Shown here: piece after piece, positions 49,445 through 61,610 of the stretch | Layout: each line of letters starts with the position of its first letter | How positions within the stretch are numbered: the stretch's first letter is position 1 | Assembly (NCBI GenBank): GCA_963691655.1 | Contig: OY829326.1 | Span: 115,603,388 to 115,667,387, forward strand | Source: Toxonevra muliebris | Lineage: Eukaryota > Arthropoda > Insecta > Diptera > Pallopteridae | DNA length: 64,000 bases | Direction: 5' to 3' | Notes under the pieces: generated by a model | Databases searched by the model: none | What the model saw: only the letters and a program-made list of their open reading frames with translations | Told to the model about the DNA's origin: nothing | Program-made: the position numbers and the translations under genes

Positions 49445-50600
49445 CTATTCTTTAAATCTACCAAATTTATTAATAAATCTTAGCAGATCCTGCGGTGTTA
49501 GAGAGCTCAGGTGTTCGTTTTCCAACACTCCAGTACCAAATATGCTTACTCTGATCTGGCAGAAAGCGGGGCAGACACTAAGAAAGTGGTCCGGCGTCTC
49601 TTCACATTCTTCCTCCAAACAACAGGAAGCACAGAAGGCACTAGCTCCTAGGCCAATCATATGCAAATGTTTGGCCCAAGAGAAATGACCTGTATATAAT
49701 CCCACCAGCTGCCTGCAGCTCTTTCTGTTAAGTGATAACAGAAAGTCTGTTAGACGCTTCGAGATAACAGGTAACATGGTCTTTGTCTGTCTAAAGCCCC
49801 TCAGGTCCTCCCATTTAATTTCATTAATGGTGGTCCTGATGGCTGTAGACGACAAAGAGAGTACAGGTTCTGGGCCCAGGAAACCAGTTTCCGAACCCTT
49901 TCTGGCCAGAAGGTCAGCCGATTAATTTCCTGAAATTCCTGAGTGTCCAGGAACCCATATCAACAGCAGGCTATTGTGTTTTCCAACACAATCAAGCCTG
50001 GATTTACAATGCATAACCAGTTTAGTCGTGGTTAGAGGATTAAGCAAGGATTTAAGCGCAGCCTGACTGTCACTAAATACATAGATACTTCTTTCTCTCC
50101 AACCATTATCAATCATAACATGGTCCATTGTTTGATGATTGCAAAAATTTCTGCTTGAAAAACAGAAGCATACAACCCAAGGGAGAAGTGAAGGAGCACT
50201 CTATCATTTTCAATAAATACCCCAGAACCCGAATCGAATTCTGTTCTGGAGCCGTCAGTGAAAATACGCTTACAATCAACTCCCGGCCCAGGTCCCGGCA
50301 AAAACCAAGTTTGGGCCTTTGGAATTTGTATTGTATAGCGCTGTTTTCAAACTGGAATTGTTGGCATTGTATCAGACATTGATAGAACTGTTAGGTCCAT
50401 ATCAGTACCTTCAACAATGTCACCAATATCCCAGCAAGTGTCATACCAATACCCATTGCGTTTAAGCCTACAGATGGCCTTGACAGCCTCTCCTTTAGAA
50501 AATATATCAAGGGGTGGTAAGTTGAGCAATGCATCCAAGGATGGGCCAGGTGTTGTAGAGATTGTGTTGTTCAAGACATAGTTTGCTCCCTTCTGCAACA
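49445..50600 (-). pseudogene. I-group LINE (A): connector, RNase H and C-terminal finger
   Basis: On the minus strand, a connector (PSLDALLNLPPLDIF at about 50535-50490) leads into RNase H: FTDGSRTEFDSGSG, then FQAEIFAI. It continues in another frame with FSDSQAALKSLL and WVPGHSGISGN, stop, SADLLARKG. It ends with a finger-like block, CASCCLEEECEETPDHFLSVC (about 49620-49560), and terminates at 49445. Damage seen: a frameshift near 50120, a stop at about 49922 where related elements have E (GNESAD), and a stop upstream near 50346. RT and endonuclease are missing. It lies directly downstream, in the same orientation, of LINE B. Confidence 0.87.
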
Positions 50601-51170
50601 GATAAATGCCTCATATCTCAGAAGGTCTCAAGAGTCCCTTTCCATGGTAAAGCGATCTACGCCTTTTAGCAGTTGGACATTAAACATAGTATATGTTCAG
50701 CTGTTTCCATATCTTCACTGCATCGCATGAATCGCATTGCGATATACCCTTCTTGTTAATATGATACTTAAGAAGGCAGTGTCCCGTAAGAAGTCCTGCA
50801 AAGGTTCGAATTTCCATTCTATTTAATTCGATTATTTGTTTAGAGTTAATGGTGATTGGGTTAATAAGTATTTTACCCGATCGGAGACCATGAAGTCTGG
50901 ACCAATAGTCTTTTAGAGCTTTAGTTTCCCAATCCGTTATATTTAATTGTTTGAGTGTGATTTAACAATACATCGCAAAAGGGTTCGGGACCTATGACGG
51001 ATCTAAGTGCCTCCCTTTTCGCTAAGCTGTCCGCCTTTTTCATTTCCTTTACAACCTTCATGACTTCCATCAGTATACCAAACCTGTGCACCGGGTCTGA
51101 TTATGAAGTTTTCGTTTTTCCATATTTGACGGTCACTTATAACCACTTCAAATTTTCTGGAAAATACATA

Positions 51171-52283
51171 CAGCCATGGACATACAAATAGTATTCAAAA
51201 ACTAAAAATTTATTTTTTCATTTAATGTAAAGCAATAAAGAACAAATGCAAGTAATTTTTTAAAATTCAATTAGTAACAAATTCAAATTAAATAAAAAAA
51301 AAAAAAAATTGATTCATAACTTGAGATCCACTTCAAAATGCATTGGACATATAAATAGCACATCTAGAAATACTTTGAAAATTTCAGCAAAAAATGTTGA
51401 AAGTTTAAAAAGATCAAAATAAAAAAAAGGATTTACATCTTTAGTATTTTGTGCTATATCCACCATTTTTTATCACGGCTTCACATCTGCGACCCATACT
51501 CTCCATGAGCTTCTGACATCTATCTTTCGGGATAGAATACCAAGCATCTTGCACCCCTGTCCACAGATCATCGAAATTTTTATAATTTTTGTTCGCAATT
51601 ATAACCTTTATATCGTTCCGTAGGTTCTCTATTGGAATAAGGTCAGGGCTTTGTGGCTACACATTAAGACCGTATTCATCATTTATTTGCTGTATTATTT
51701 GTCTCGGTGTCCTAAATGGTTCTCTTTTGCTCATACGCACTATAGCTTTGTCGACAGAAATGGAGGTCTTTCGTGGTTTAGGTTTTCTTGTTTTCTTCTC
51801 TTTTAAATACCACTCATTTGTCTTCACTAATTAGATAGCATTATACGCAATTTTTCGAGAACATTGCATAATGCTAGATATTTCGGCGGGAGTTTTCCCA
51901 TGCTTGCTCATATTATAAAGTATAGCAATTTTTTCGGGTGTGCAGTGCATTCCGCGGCCCATTTTAACACAAAATTATCTAAATTTAATCAAATATCAAT
52001 AAATCAATCGAAAAAAATAGAAAAAATGAAAAAACCTTTATAAAATACTATTTTTTGAAATTTCTGCTATTTCTGTGTCCACTGCAAATCAACACTAACT
52101 AAAATGAATGTTAAGTACAAATCACAAATTTAAAGGTAACGGGACTTTTTACGGTTAGACATCAACTACATGATGACAGTAAACAGTAGCAACAAAAAAA
52201 AAGTGTAATGTAAAAACTGTACATGGAAAAAAATGTAAGCTTATTTTTGTTTGTAATTTGTGCTATTTCTATGTCCATGGCTG
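51171..52283 (-). mobile_element. Internally deleted Tc1-like element inside LINE B
   Basis: The terminal inverted repeats begin CAGCCATGGACATACAAATA (left) and CAGCCATGGACATAGAAATA (right, minus strand). TA lies on each side (51169-51170 and 52284-52285). The element is 1113 bp and carries a deleted transposase on the minus strand. It splits LINE B and must be younger than it. Confidence 0.93.
51440..51962 (-). pseudogene. Tc1-like transposase with internal deletion
   Basis: Begins MGRGMHCTPEKIAILYNMSK at 51962, with a helix-turn-helix block (GKTPAEISSIMQCSRKIAYN). An in-frame stop and a second DNA-binding part (RTPRQIIQQINDEYGLNV) follow. It then jumps to the C-terminal catalytic end, PQSPDLIPIENLRNDIK (about 51655-51605), whose E is the third acidic residue of DD34E-type Tc1 transposases. 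It ends near 51440 (MESMGRRCEAVIKNGGYSTK). The central catalytic region with both aspartates is missing, so it is an internally deleted, defective copy. Confidence 0.88.
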
Positions 52284-53315
52284 TATGTTTTACTCATACA
52301 GCTTGTGAGTTTCAGACAAGGGCTATCCTGAAATATGTTTACAATAGATAGGTGTCCTGTGAGGTTCCCATTTCTGTAAAAGTTTACATTAGGCAGTCTT
52401 AGGGCACTTAAACTGGCTTCCTTTTTAACTGTTAAGTGTTATGGAGAAAGTCCAGTTATCTGGACTTCAAGTACTGCCGTGGGGCATGTTTTTATTGCCT
52501 CTAGGCGATGTAATTTATAACTCAGATTGTACGACAGTACGAGATTTATAGTCTCAGGCCCGATGTATTACACAGTAAAGTCGTTGACAAGCATGGAATG
52601 CCCTTATCGCCTTTTTGACAATATTATAAAGGTGTGAGATCTTCATATACCAGCTCATGTCCATTGAGTATGTTTTTTTTAAGATTAAACTTTCTCCTCA
52701 ATGTAAAAGGATCTAGTACTGTTAACCCTTTACCGGAACACCACTTTAAAGTGGTGTTTAGAGTTTCTTGCATTCCGTCTGATATAGTGGGACCATCGGT
52801 GCCTCTTATTATAATAACTACCTTGGTTACCATGGTCCACGGTAAGGGTGATAAGACTCTCCCTTGAGCGCATCCCTTAGTTGTCGACACGGTCAGTTGC
52901 AAGCCTCCTTGATCATAGCTAACTTTTCTTATTTCCAACATTACCAGTGTCCACCTTATGATCATTGGGGTATTTCGTTTCTGATCATAGAGTCACTTAT
53001 CGCGGAGAACGACGTATAGTCGAATGCTTCTTGAATGTCAATGAAGACACATAGAGCCATTGTTTTAGCGGCCAAAGCCCTCTCGATGCTTGGTAGGCAA
53101 ACTGGCATTTCTGTAAGGGACATTTAGATAGATATTCCTCTCTGATATACTATATTGATCAAGTTTTCTCCATAGCTTTAAGGAGAAAGGAACTGCGGCT
53201 TATGGGTCTCTGTAGACCTTAGGCGTGTGTTTCGTTCTCTTCCCACCTTCGGTTTGAAAACATGGGATGTAGCATAGGGTAAGGCTTGCCCTGTAAATTC
53301 TTACCAGAGTGGGTG

Positions 53316-53640
53316 TTAGGTTTTGTAACACTGTTTCCTACTGATTACAGTGTTACAAAATTTAGTGAAGTAGATATACCTGGGAAGTTATAAGCCTGTA
53401 ACGTGGTTGATTATCAACAGATTTTCCTTAATAATTTCTAAATCCGGTAAGAAACTGAAAATCTGTTGATAATCAACCAAGTTACAGGCTTATAAGTGCC
53501 CAAAGGTACCCAAAACCGGTATTTTAACGGTAAATCAAGATTTGGGAGTGTTTGGAAAATTTCAAGTACAGACTCTTGTTTTACTCGACAAGACCTATAA
53601 GACAAATAATATGACTTCCCAGGTATTTTTTACGGTCGCA
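53316..53640. mobile_element. Palindromic MITE inside LINE B
   Basis: The left part has TTTTGTAACACTG and its complement CAGTGTTACAAAA. Then ATACCTGGGAAG (53379-53390) is matched at the right by CTTCCCAGGTAT (about 53615-53626). Inside, TTATAAGCCTGTAAC pairs with GTTACAGGCTTATAA, and TTGATTATCAACAGATTTTC with its complement. A related partial copy lies at 30108-30330. It splits the RT portion of LINE B. Confidence 0.75.
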
Positions 53641-53865
53641 CCGTGTTATTTGTAAAAGTTCCGTGTAATTTTTTTCAGAGTTTGAATGCCATTTGAGTGG
53701 GCCTTAGCTCTCTCACAGTACTTCCTCCAGGTTGCTCTTTTGGCCTTTCTCAATTCTCTATTGTAGGTTGTTAGGGCACTTCTGTCAGTATGTGGCTTAG
53801 GAATTTGATCGCTACATCAACCCTAGATCCTTTGAGCCTAGGTAACACTGGTTTAAATCCATAGG

Positions 53866-54682
53866 AAAATATATCTCCAAGCGATATCCATATTAATATG
53901 AAATAATCACCTCTTGCGGTAGAATGAACGACGGGTTCGGATCACGTAAATCGACTATAGTAAAGAAAATCAGCCAATAAAATTCGCCCCTTTCCGAAGT
54001 CTCCAAAAGCATCAATTAAAAACAAATGCCCATCAAATTTTTTTTCTTTTAATATCAATTCTTTTGATTTATTAAAAACATACTTTTAATCATTTCACTA
54101 AATTTAAATAGTCAATTACATAAACTTAAAAAAGAACACTAAGCTTTTACGATATGTTATAAAATATTTTTCATTAGTAGTATATAATTTACAATAATAC
54201 ATATGTAGTTATCAATTAAAAAATTTATAAACGTATACTTTAGTGTATTTTGATTACAAAAATAATTAGAATTTAAAAGAAAAATAGGAATATGAATTTC
54301 AATTAAATGAAACGAGATGAACTCATAAGCAGCATTACATTATTAAAGTTGTAAAACTGCATGGGAGTAAAAGAGACCACAACGCTATTGCACACGTAGA
54401 CTCTAGAAAGCGAGGAGCGCGTTCAATAAAAATAATATATGAATTATTTATTATTAAAATAATTTTGTTTTGTTTTATGAATACTTTTGCAGGTAAAACG
54501 ATGAATACAAATTTAAAATATTAACTAATTTAATTAAAGATGCATATTGATATTTACAATTTTCCATAATTTACAATTCTCACATTGAAAGGATACAAAT
54601 ACAACACAACAAGAAGGTAACGACGTAACAACCTAATGAGCTACACTTAAGAAAAAAAAAAAAAAAAACCAATGAGCGGGAC
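53866..54682. other. Region 3' of disco
   Basis: AT-rich, with no coding similarity. It should include the disco 3' untranslated region on the minus strand next to the stop codon. An A-run lies at 54652-54668. Confidence 0.5.
54447..54452 (-). terminator. Candidate poly(A) signal for disco
   Basis: AATAAA on the minus strand about 230 bp downstream of the disco stop codon, in AT-rich context. Other AATAAA matches occur farther on (for example near 54068), so the true cleavage site is not known. Confidence 0.35.
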
Positions 54683-56260
54683 TTAAACTGAAATTGCATT
54701 TGTTGACATTTCGTTGTACTGCGTTGACTGAGATTGTGTTTGCGATTGTGACTTGAGATTGCTCTGCATTAACATGGAGCGATAGACTTCGGAGAGTAAG
54801 TTCCACATGGGTGGTGGCGGTACGTCGACAGCAGCTGTCGTTGACATTAGCTCAGCGCGAAGGTGTGCTGAAGTGTTAACAATATCAGAAGATTGTGTTG
54901 CAGCTGCAGCAGCCGCAGCGGCAGCAGCAAACATTTGAGACTGCAACAGGCGGAAGTGTTGCTCTTCTGGTGTCAAAGGAGATATCGGGGCACTTTTGCT
55001 GGAGGTATTCTGGTACATTTTCAACTGTGGCTTAAGATCGAGGCAGTGATGTGGTATATGTGCGTTTGTTGTGCACTGTTCATCAGCTTCCATTTTAACA
55101 ATTGCTGGTACTTCTGTTGTGTGACCTGGTGTGGTACGTTTACGTTTTCCAAGCAAACAATCAACGGAAAAGTTAACTGAAAGCTTTTTCGTACTACGTG
55201 CACTCAACAGTGCCGTACTGTCGTTGCTGTTAGGTGAAGACAATGACATTGAAACGGAAGAAACTGGACTAAGGCGTTCATCGTCCGCCGCTGTGATGCG
55301 CCGCTTATGCAAACTAAAGTCAAGCGGTTCATTAGAATCTTCTGTGTGCATTTGTGCAATAGGTGGTTCCTCTTCAATGGACACGGAGATATATTCATCC
55401 TCCTCCAGCTGCTCTTCTTTAACTGTAGCTGCATGCACATTTTCTTCAACATCGTCTTCATCATCAACCTCACGACAATAATCTTCCATATAATCACTAT
55501 GACTAGCATTAGAGGAGCCATTAACATCAAGCACATAGCTCTCATCCTCGTCCGCATTCGATGATGATGTTGAACTATTCGTAGAATGCCCTGCTGGCGC
55601 ACTTGGATAATACTCGTGACCGCCGTTGCTGCTGGGAAATATATGCTGGAAGTTTGAGGCATTTGAGGGCGGATGCATTCTAAAATCACCAAACATTGCC
55701 GCCGGATGTGGTGGCCCATAACCACCAGCATGTGTGCTGGGTGGCATTAATCCCGAAAATGCAGAAGGTAACAGACCGGCAGGTGATAATGGAAACACCG
55801 GGAATTGTTGTGCTGTGCGTCCATCATGCTCTGAGATTTTACGACGCATATGCGGTGAATGTAATTTAGGATTGGGATTAGCGCTGTGTCGATTGCGAGA
55901 GCGCCGCGAGCTGAATAACATACTGCAACCCTCGACCGTACATTTGTGCACTTCACGCAAATGCACCGCTGAGTAGTGAATCTTTAATGCGCCCTTATCG
56001 CAGAATGTCTTAAAACAATAAGAGCATTGTACGCGCTTTTTACCTGTTGCTGGATTGATGAATTGTCCGGCCATATTAACGGGTGGAGAACCCCAACGTT
56101 TGGGTTTTGCTGTTGTTGCTGAGTGATGGGGAACCATGTGAGGTGAGGAGGCTGGCGATGTGGCGGATGATGATGAATTGGCGGCGGCATTATTTGTTGA
56201 TGGGTGAGCAGCTCCGGCCAGCAGGTAGGCGGATGGGATAAAGGACATGAGGTGTTCCAT
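54683..56260 (-). CDS. disco: Disconnected, C2H2 zinc-finger transcription factor
   Basis: A 525-residue protein in one exon. In Drosophila, disco is a nuclear DNA-binding factor of the basonuclin type, needed for optic-lobe and larval optic-nerve development, clock neurons, ventral appendages and gnathal segment identity. Finger 1 is C79-x2-C82-x12-H95-x4-H100 ([12 protein letters not shown]); finger 2 is C107-x4-C112-x12-H125-x8-H134, followed by [12 protein letters not shown], the basonuclin/disco signature. Residues 60-76 ([17 protein letters not shown]) lead into the fingers. PLDFS at 312-316 fits a CtBP-binding motif. GKRKR at 371-375 could be a nuclear signal. Residues 444-454 are poly-alanine and [17 protein letters not shown] is near 481-497. 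The end [12 protein letters not shown] and that block match disco rather than disco-r. It is slightly shorter than the Drosophila protein (~570 residues). Start chosen at the first ATG, in context CACAAAATGG. Confidence 0.97.
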   Translation of the reverse strand: MEHLMSFIPSAYLLAGAAHPSTNNAAANSSSSATSPASSPHMVPHHSATTAKPKRWGSPPVNMAGQFINPATGKKRVQCSYCFKTFCDKGALKIHYSAVHLREVHKCTVEGCSMLFSSRRSRNRHSANPNPKLHSPHMRRKISEHDGRTAQQFPVFPLSPAGLLPSAFSGLMPPSTHAGGYGPPHPAAMFGDFRMHPPSNASNFQHIFPSSNGGHEYYPSAPAGHSTNSSTSSSNADEDESYVLDVNGSSNASHSDYMEDYCREVDDEDDVEENVHAATVKEEQLEEDEYISVSIEEEPPIAQMHTEDSNEPLDFSLHKRRITAADDERLSPVSSVSMSLSSPNSNDSTALLSARSTKKLSVNFSVDCLLGKRKRTTPGHTTEVPAIVKMEADEQCTTNAHIPHHCLDLKPQLKMYQNTSSKSAPISPLTPEEQHFRLLQSQMFAAAAAAAAAATQSSDIVNTSAHLRAELMSTTAAVDVPPPPMWNLLSEVYRSMLMQSNLKSQSQTQSQSTQYNEMSTNAISV

Positions 56261-56303
56261 TTTGTGATTGCGGTTTCTTTGATTTAGGCAGAATTTTAAG
56301 TAA

Positions 56304-56326
56304 AATGCTGGAATGAGAAGAAATTT
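56304..56326 (-). promoter_or_regulatory. Candidate 3' splice acceptor upstream of disco start
   Basis: On the minus strand, TTTCTTCTCATTCCAG ends at 56308, about 48 nt before the disco ATG, giving a pyrimidine-rich tract and AG. A 5' untranslated exon joined here would be plausible. No matching donor was located. Confidence 0.4.
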
Positions 56327-56329
56327 TGG

Positions 56330-58440
56330 AAATAATTTAATAAAGGTTTATAGAAAATTTTTTAAAATTTTTCAATAATGCAAAAGTTTAGTTAAAATAA
56401 GCGAGTGATTGTTGGGTGAATCAGACATGATTGTAATTTTGATTTAAAAAGAATATTTCAACTTCAAACTAAATCTGTTTGTCAACATCTACTTGCACTA
56501 TCAACTAATAATATCTAAAATACATAAGCGAATTACAACTTCCTCTACATCATCATCATAATTTTCTTCTGTTTCTTCTTTTTCCACCACTTATATTTCT
56601 TTATTGCAGTGACAATCAATATGTCAAAAACAACAAAATTGAAAGCAACAAAAAACAATTCAACGAAATAACCATAATTATGTATGTTCACCATTTTTCT
56701 CTGTACCTTAGCGCATTTTTGAACTGATCGTGTTCAAGTTGATGTTGTTGTCAACATCAACACCGTCATCAAGATTTTTAAAATAAAAGAACAAAAGCTA
56801 CACACATACATTCAAGCATATACATATAAGAAAACCACAAAAGGACACTTGAGCAAGTTTTGAGATACCCGCTAAAAAATGACAAAAAAAGGCGTTGCTT
56901 TCATATTAATATTTTTGCTTTTTTTACGTTGCTTTGCTTTACGAACGATCAACATCAAGATCACTTGAATTTATGACTTGTTGCGTTGTGGTTGTTGCTA
57001 TATCGTTAAAGCTGTTATTAAGTCCAAGTATATGAGTTATATATATACTTGGACCTCTACTATGCGAGTATATGAGCAATAATTTTTATGATTCTCTTGC
57101 AGAAATCTTTAAGATAATCCCTTCGACGTTGCATTGAAACTTGTGGACATTTATTGTTCAAAATTTGTCCTTGATCATGCAGAAGTGTAAGTTTTTTGCT
57201 TTGTGTGTTTGTCCTTTGCATTTTTTGGTTTTTGTTGTATTACTTTAAAGATTGCGTGATTTTTGTCTTTTGCATGTGACATTATGCTGTGAGCGAATAT
57301 GAAATACAGATCGTACAAAAGATCGTTTCTTCTACCCTTGGCTAAAAACACTAAAAATGAATTATATGCAATTTTCTTTTTCTTTTTTTCTTTTTGTTTG
57401 CACATTTTTTCCTTTTTCCATTCATTCCTTGCCGTTCTTGTGTCTTGTATTTATGACAGTTGTCTCTTGTGATCGTTGTTGCTGTTGTTTTAGTTACTTG
57501 CTGTTAGCATCCGATCTTTAAAGTGATCGTGCAAATAATTATTCAACATAACTACCATTTTGAGTTATAAACAATATTGCACCTCATTTATGTATGCATG
57601 TTGTGTTCAGCATAAACTTTTGACAGATTTCGTTTATTCAAAGCAAGTATCTTTTCTTTTTTGTAATTCTGTGCTTGAGTGTCGGTTCTAAATGATCGTC
57701 GCTTTTATTAAATTATTTTATATATATATACAGATCTATGTGTGTGTGTGTGTGTGTGTACTCAAAAGTAGTACTTCTCAACTCTTATTCATACTTGTAG
57801 AAATCAAGGAAATGATGTAATCTTCATTTTTGTATTTTAATTCTCATCTAGCAAAAACATTTTTTTTTATGAAATGTCATTTTTCTAATTGTATGCATAT
57901 GACATGTTAACAAGTGCATTCATTCATTCACTCATTCATTCAATTTTTGTATGAGATTCTACTTTAATGTCTGCGGCACTTGAGAAAGTCAATCATGATT
58001 ATATTATACACACACATATTCTACTGTACTGCATGAGTTTCTATATTATTTGTTGCTATATTAATTTATGGTATTTCATAGTATCATACTTGAGCTACGG
58101 AAATTTTTTTAAATTTTTAGTGATTCTAAAGGCGCATTTGTTTTGCCACTCTAGTTGCTAGTTTAAAGTTATTCGTTCTCAAATTTTTATTTAATTTTTC
58201 AAAATTAGAACCAAATGTCCTGCTTTTTATCGGACAAGATGTGCGATTTTAGACATTAATTTCTTGGGAAAAGAAGTTTAGAACAATTTTGATCTTAAGG
58301 TAGATTTGAAGCTACGGATTAATATACAGCTTAACAAACTTAGGAAAAACTACTTATTTATGATTCAATCAGCTTGATTTATCCAGAGAAAATGGCACCA
58401 AAACAACGTAATTTTCTATTATAGTTTTGCAAATATCTAA
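56330..58440. other. Region upstream of disco
   Basis: No coding sequence supported. It contains a TA/TG microsatellite (57720-57760), several AT-rich tracts and the repeated pentamer TGATC/GATCG near 56725, 57460 and 57690. Promoter and enhancers for disco should lie here or farther upstream, but no core promoter could be set with confidence. Confidence 0.45.
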
Positions 58441-58489
58441 CTCACTCAAACGCAAGGATTGACGGGACTAAATTTTAACCAAAAAATTA

Positions 58490-58985
58490 TGTTTGGTGGT
58501 ATTACAAATATCAAAAATGTACTTCCCAATGCTATAGCAGCATCCTTGGTCAAGTTGGGTCTGGATAACGCTTTAGTTAGCTTTGTTGAGACTCTGCTCA
58601 CGAAAAGGATGATAAGTTCCACGCTAGGTAGCTCATCTTTAAATAGGACGGTGGTAAGAGGCAACCCTCAGGGAGGAGTACTCTCGCCACTGTTATGGAA
58701 CCTAGTGCTAAATGATCTTTAAGTAGATCTAGAAGGGTGCGGCTGCACTGTAGTTGCTTATGCGGATGACGTTGCCTTGGTAGTTTCAGGAAAATTTCCA
58801 AGCACTCTCTCCGACGTTTTAAATAACGCTTTCAAAATCCTGACCAAATGGTGGAGTAAATGCGGCTTGGGTGTAAGCCCGGCTAAACCCGAACTGGCCG
58901 TTTTCACAAACAAGCACAAAATCCCCACCTTTAGTACTCCGACTCTTAAAGGTGTCGCTCACAATTTTGTAAAACTTGTGAGCGA
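58490..58985 (+). pseudogene. I-group LINE reverse transcriptase fragment
   Basis: One frame with a single in-frame stop (TAA at 58720-58722) encodes the RT core. It reads NIKNVLPNAIAASLVKLGLD, then RGNPQGGVLSPLLWNLVLND, stop, VDLEGCGCTVVAYADDVALV (YADD at 58759-58770), then KCGLGVSPAKPELAVFTNKH. The match to RT motifs is unbroken, and the GNPQGGVLSPLLWN block is close to that in I-group LINEs. Both ends are truncated; the start diverges near 58490 and homology ends near 58975. It is the RT part that the 5' truncated copies elsewhere in the window lack. Confidence 0.9.
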
Positions 58986-59644
58986 TTGAAAATTAACAAA
59001 GAAAAAACAAACATTTTTTTACTTTGAACAGCCAAAGTACCGTTACCAAAAAACTTTATTGATAGATTTTTTTAATTGAAGTTAAAGAGTCATCAATTCT
59101 CTTTCCAAAAACCCAAAATTTATAAAATTTGATTAAACAGTTTTTCAAAAATTAACCGGTGTACCGATGGTACCGAAAGGGTTAAAATCACATACCCATA
59201 AAAGAAAAACTATATAAAATATAACAAACATTTTGTAAGTCAAAGTAGTACCTAGTAGAATTAGATCAATGATAAAATAAAGAAGTATGCAAAGCCGCAT
59301 TCTCCCCACTTTAAGTGAACAACATTTTTGCAAATTCATTTGATTCTTATGTCAAATGGTTGGAGCATGATGAAAGGTTCCACTAAACCGCAATTCTCGC
59401 TGAGAGAAGATTTTTAGGGAAAAAACTGTGCGCTCTACTTGAAGAAATGTGTTGGTCAGCCTACCACTTGTAGGATAATAACGAGGACTCGGAAGGGAAT
59501 GAAATGGAAGGTCAAGACATCACCTATGCAATTACGAACGAAGATAAATTGTAAAATTTTATTACTTTGCTATAGCGAAACCATTTGTAAAAACAGAAAC
59601 AGAATTGCATTTAATTAATATTCAAAATACAACATTTTATATTT

Positions 59645-59831
59645 CAGGGGGGGTAACCCCCCTGTAGTTCGATTCGAAAGAAAATTTACTCGAATTCGAA
59701 CGGTTGGTACTCTAGAAAACATTTTCGAATTAAATTTGTTCGATGTTCAGATTTGATTTTGTGCTTTTTCGGATCGAATTTGGCATTCGAATAGAATTGC
59801 CGTACGAATCGAACTACAGAGTAACTCCCCA
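59645..59831. mobile_element. Short terminal-inverted-repeat MITE
   Basis: The left end CAGGGGGGGTAACCCCCCTG is followed by TAGTTCGATTCG. The right end on the minus strand reads CTGGGGAGTTACTCTGTAGT and then TCGATTCG. It is about 187 bp, with an AT-rich, non-coding centre containing further TTCGAAT motifs. Confidence 0.75.
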
Positions 59832-61610
59832 GGCACCTGGTTTCAGTTTTCGTTATATGGTGCCACACTCACATAATCAATATCGCCCATATTTCAAATT
59901 CAAATAAGCTTATCGATGGAAAGTTACTCATAAGTTGATTACAAATTTTAAATCAGAAAATTGAAATTACAAACAAATTGCAAGTCAATGGGTTAATATA
60001 TTAGTTCGTTATTATATCACAATCGATAAGTCATCAGTTTATTGTAATTGGCAGATAAAAAGCAACTCAAAATTATTGTAAGATTCAAATCGAAAAATCA
60101 GAAAATTAAAATAAAAAAATAAAAAAAATTGGGCGCCTATGGGTTAATATATCAATATGGTAATTGACTAACAATTAGTATTTCAAATTTAAATTTCAAA
60201 ATGTAGATTTACATGTGGTCGCCATATTGATCCGCCATTTTGAAATGCTCGATTTTGGTTAGAGAATTGTTTTTTGTTTTTTTTTTTTAAATGAGGGTGT
60301 AAAATTTCAAGATGATTGAAGAGTATTGAGGATCGGAATTCCCAAAAAAAAATCGAATTTTAAGGAAATGATGAAGCTTCAAACTGTTCAACTTCAAACA
60401 TCAATTAATCCTAAACTGGAGTTTAATTTACAAAATCCTTTTCAGGATCAAATACTGACATCGTATGTTTATCGAATTTTCTAGTCACGTTTCGTTTAAA
60501 TTTTGCCGCATAATTTAATAGGAGTTACTAACCATACAACAATTTTTTATGAGTTTTTGCGATGCACTATAAAATATTAAATTTGAAGAGAAAAAAGTTT
60601 AAGATTCATCTTTCTGAACTAATGGTTCTATCTTTCATCTAACGAATTGTAAAAAAATGACGGTGAACTGAATTTCTTGACTGCTGGCTTAATTAATATA
60701 TAAAAAATCTATAAAGGGCAAAACTTTATGAGTCGAAAAATCAAGATTTAGATCACTAATCTCCTAGATAGATCATTTATCACTTTCTAACCCTTAAATT
60801 AAACCGCCTTTAAAATACTACGAACAAACTGCCAATTTATAAGCTTTGACTAGAAAATAATAGATTGAAAGGATAGAATCACAAATTAGATTCAGAAGAT
60901 TGATCTGCTAGATCCATATAAAATTCTTTCCTTTCTCATATCATTTCACAAAATGAATTCCAGCGGCGACTTCACGGGGTTCAAGGGAACTGATAATTTT
61001 TATTTTTTATTATTTTTGGCTACTGAACTTACAGTTACTATTTTTATTTTGCACACAAATAAATACAAATAAGTATCTGTGGATGAATGTAATTTTAATT
61101 CAAGGTTGCAACGCAAGACTTTTCTTTCTAGTTTTTGTTTCATTTTTTTTTTTTTTTTTTTTTGGTTGCAACTAAAACTGAATGTGTATGAACACATTAA
61201 ATAACTTTTTATGACTTTTAAGCAAATGTACTGCAATTTGTTTATACAAACATATACATACATACAGATAAATAGTAAAGAGATATCTGCTTGGCAAATT
61301 TTTCAGCCAATATTGTAATTAAATAACGATGATGACGGACGGTGACGACGACATAAATGAGTAATGAAAACAAAAACAGCGAATGATTTTTAATCGATCG
61401 TAAATAATTACGACTTACATGCGCAATACTACAACAGTAACAAAAACAGCAGCAGCAGTAACAACAACAACAGTAATAACAGCATCAAACTGACAAGTTA
61501 AAGATAACCTCAACATTATTATCTACAGTAATCCTTGCCTGCTTTTGTTGTCTGTCTGTGCTTCAAACTTTGTCACCTTTTATGACAGTGAAACCTAAAG
61601 TCTTTTCAAT
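59832..61610. other. Gene-free AT-rich stretch
   Basis: AT-rich DNA with no coding similarity. It has a T-run at 61142-61164 and CAG/CAA-rich simple sequence near 61430-61490. Confidence 0.55.

Larger units (their letters stand above)
50630..53865 (-). pseudogene. I-group LINE (B): RT to C-terminus, twice interrupted
   Basis: On the minus strand, pieces in order include a pre-RT region (ELRKAKRATW at about 53760-53710), separated by the MITE at 53316-53640. The RT follows: LTPTLVRIYRASL, then ALCVFIDIQEAFDYTSF at about 53065-53015. The GCAQGRVLSPLPWTMV block lies near 52880-52830 and a thumb (GLTVLDPFTLRRKF) near 52720-52680. A connector (CPTAVLEVQITGLSP) is near 52490-52445. After the Tc1-like insertion at 51171-52283 comes the RNase H end, ADSLAKREALRSVIGPEPFC (about 51040-50975). 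A C-terminal finger, QCDSCDAVKIW, lies near 50735-50700. There are many frameshifts and stops. The YxDD motif is replaced, reading IIRGTD. It is the longest LINE relic here. Confidence 0.8.

Noticed and set aside
55204..55731. Long minus-strand open frame overlapping disco
   Set aside because: It is the disco coding region read in another frame; its methionine/isoleucine-rich composition is a by-product of serine/alanine codons.
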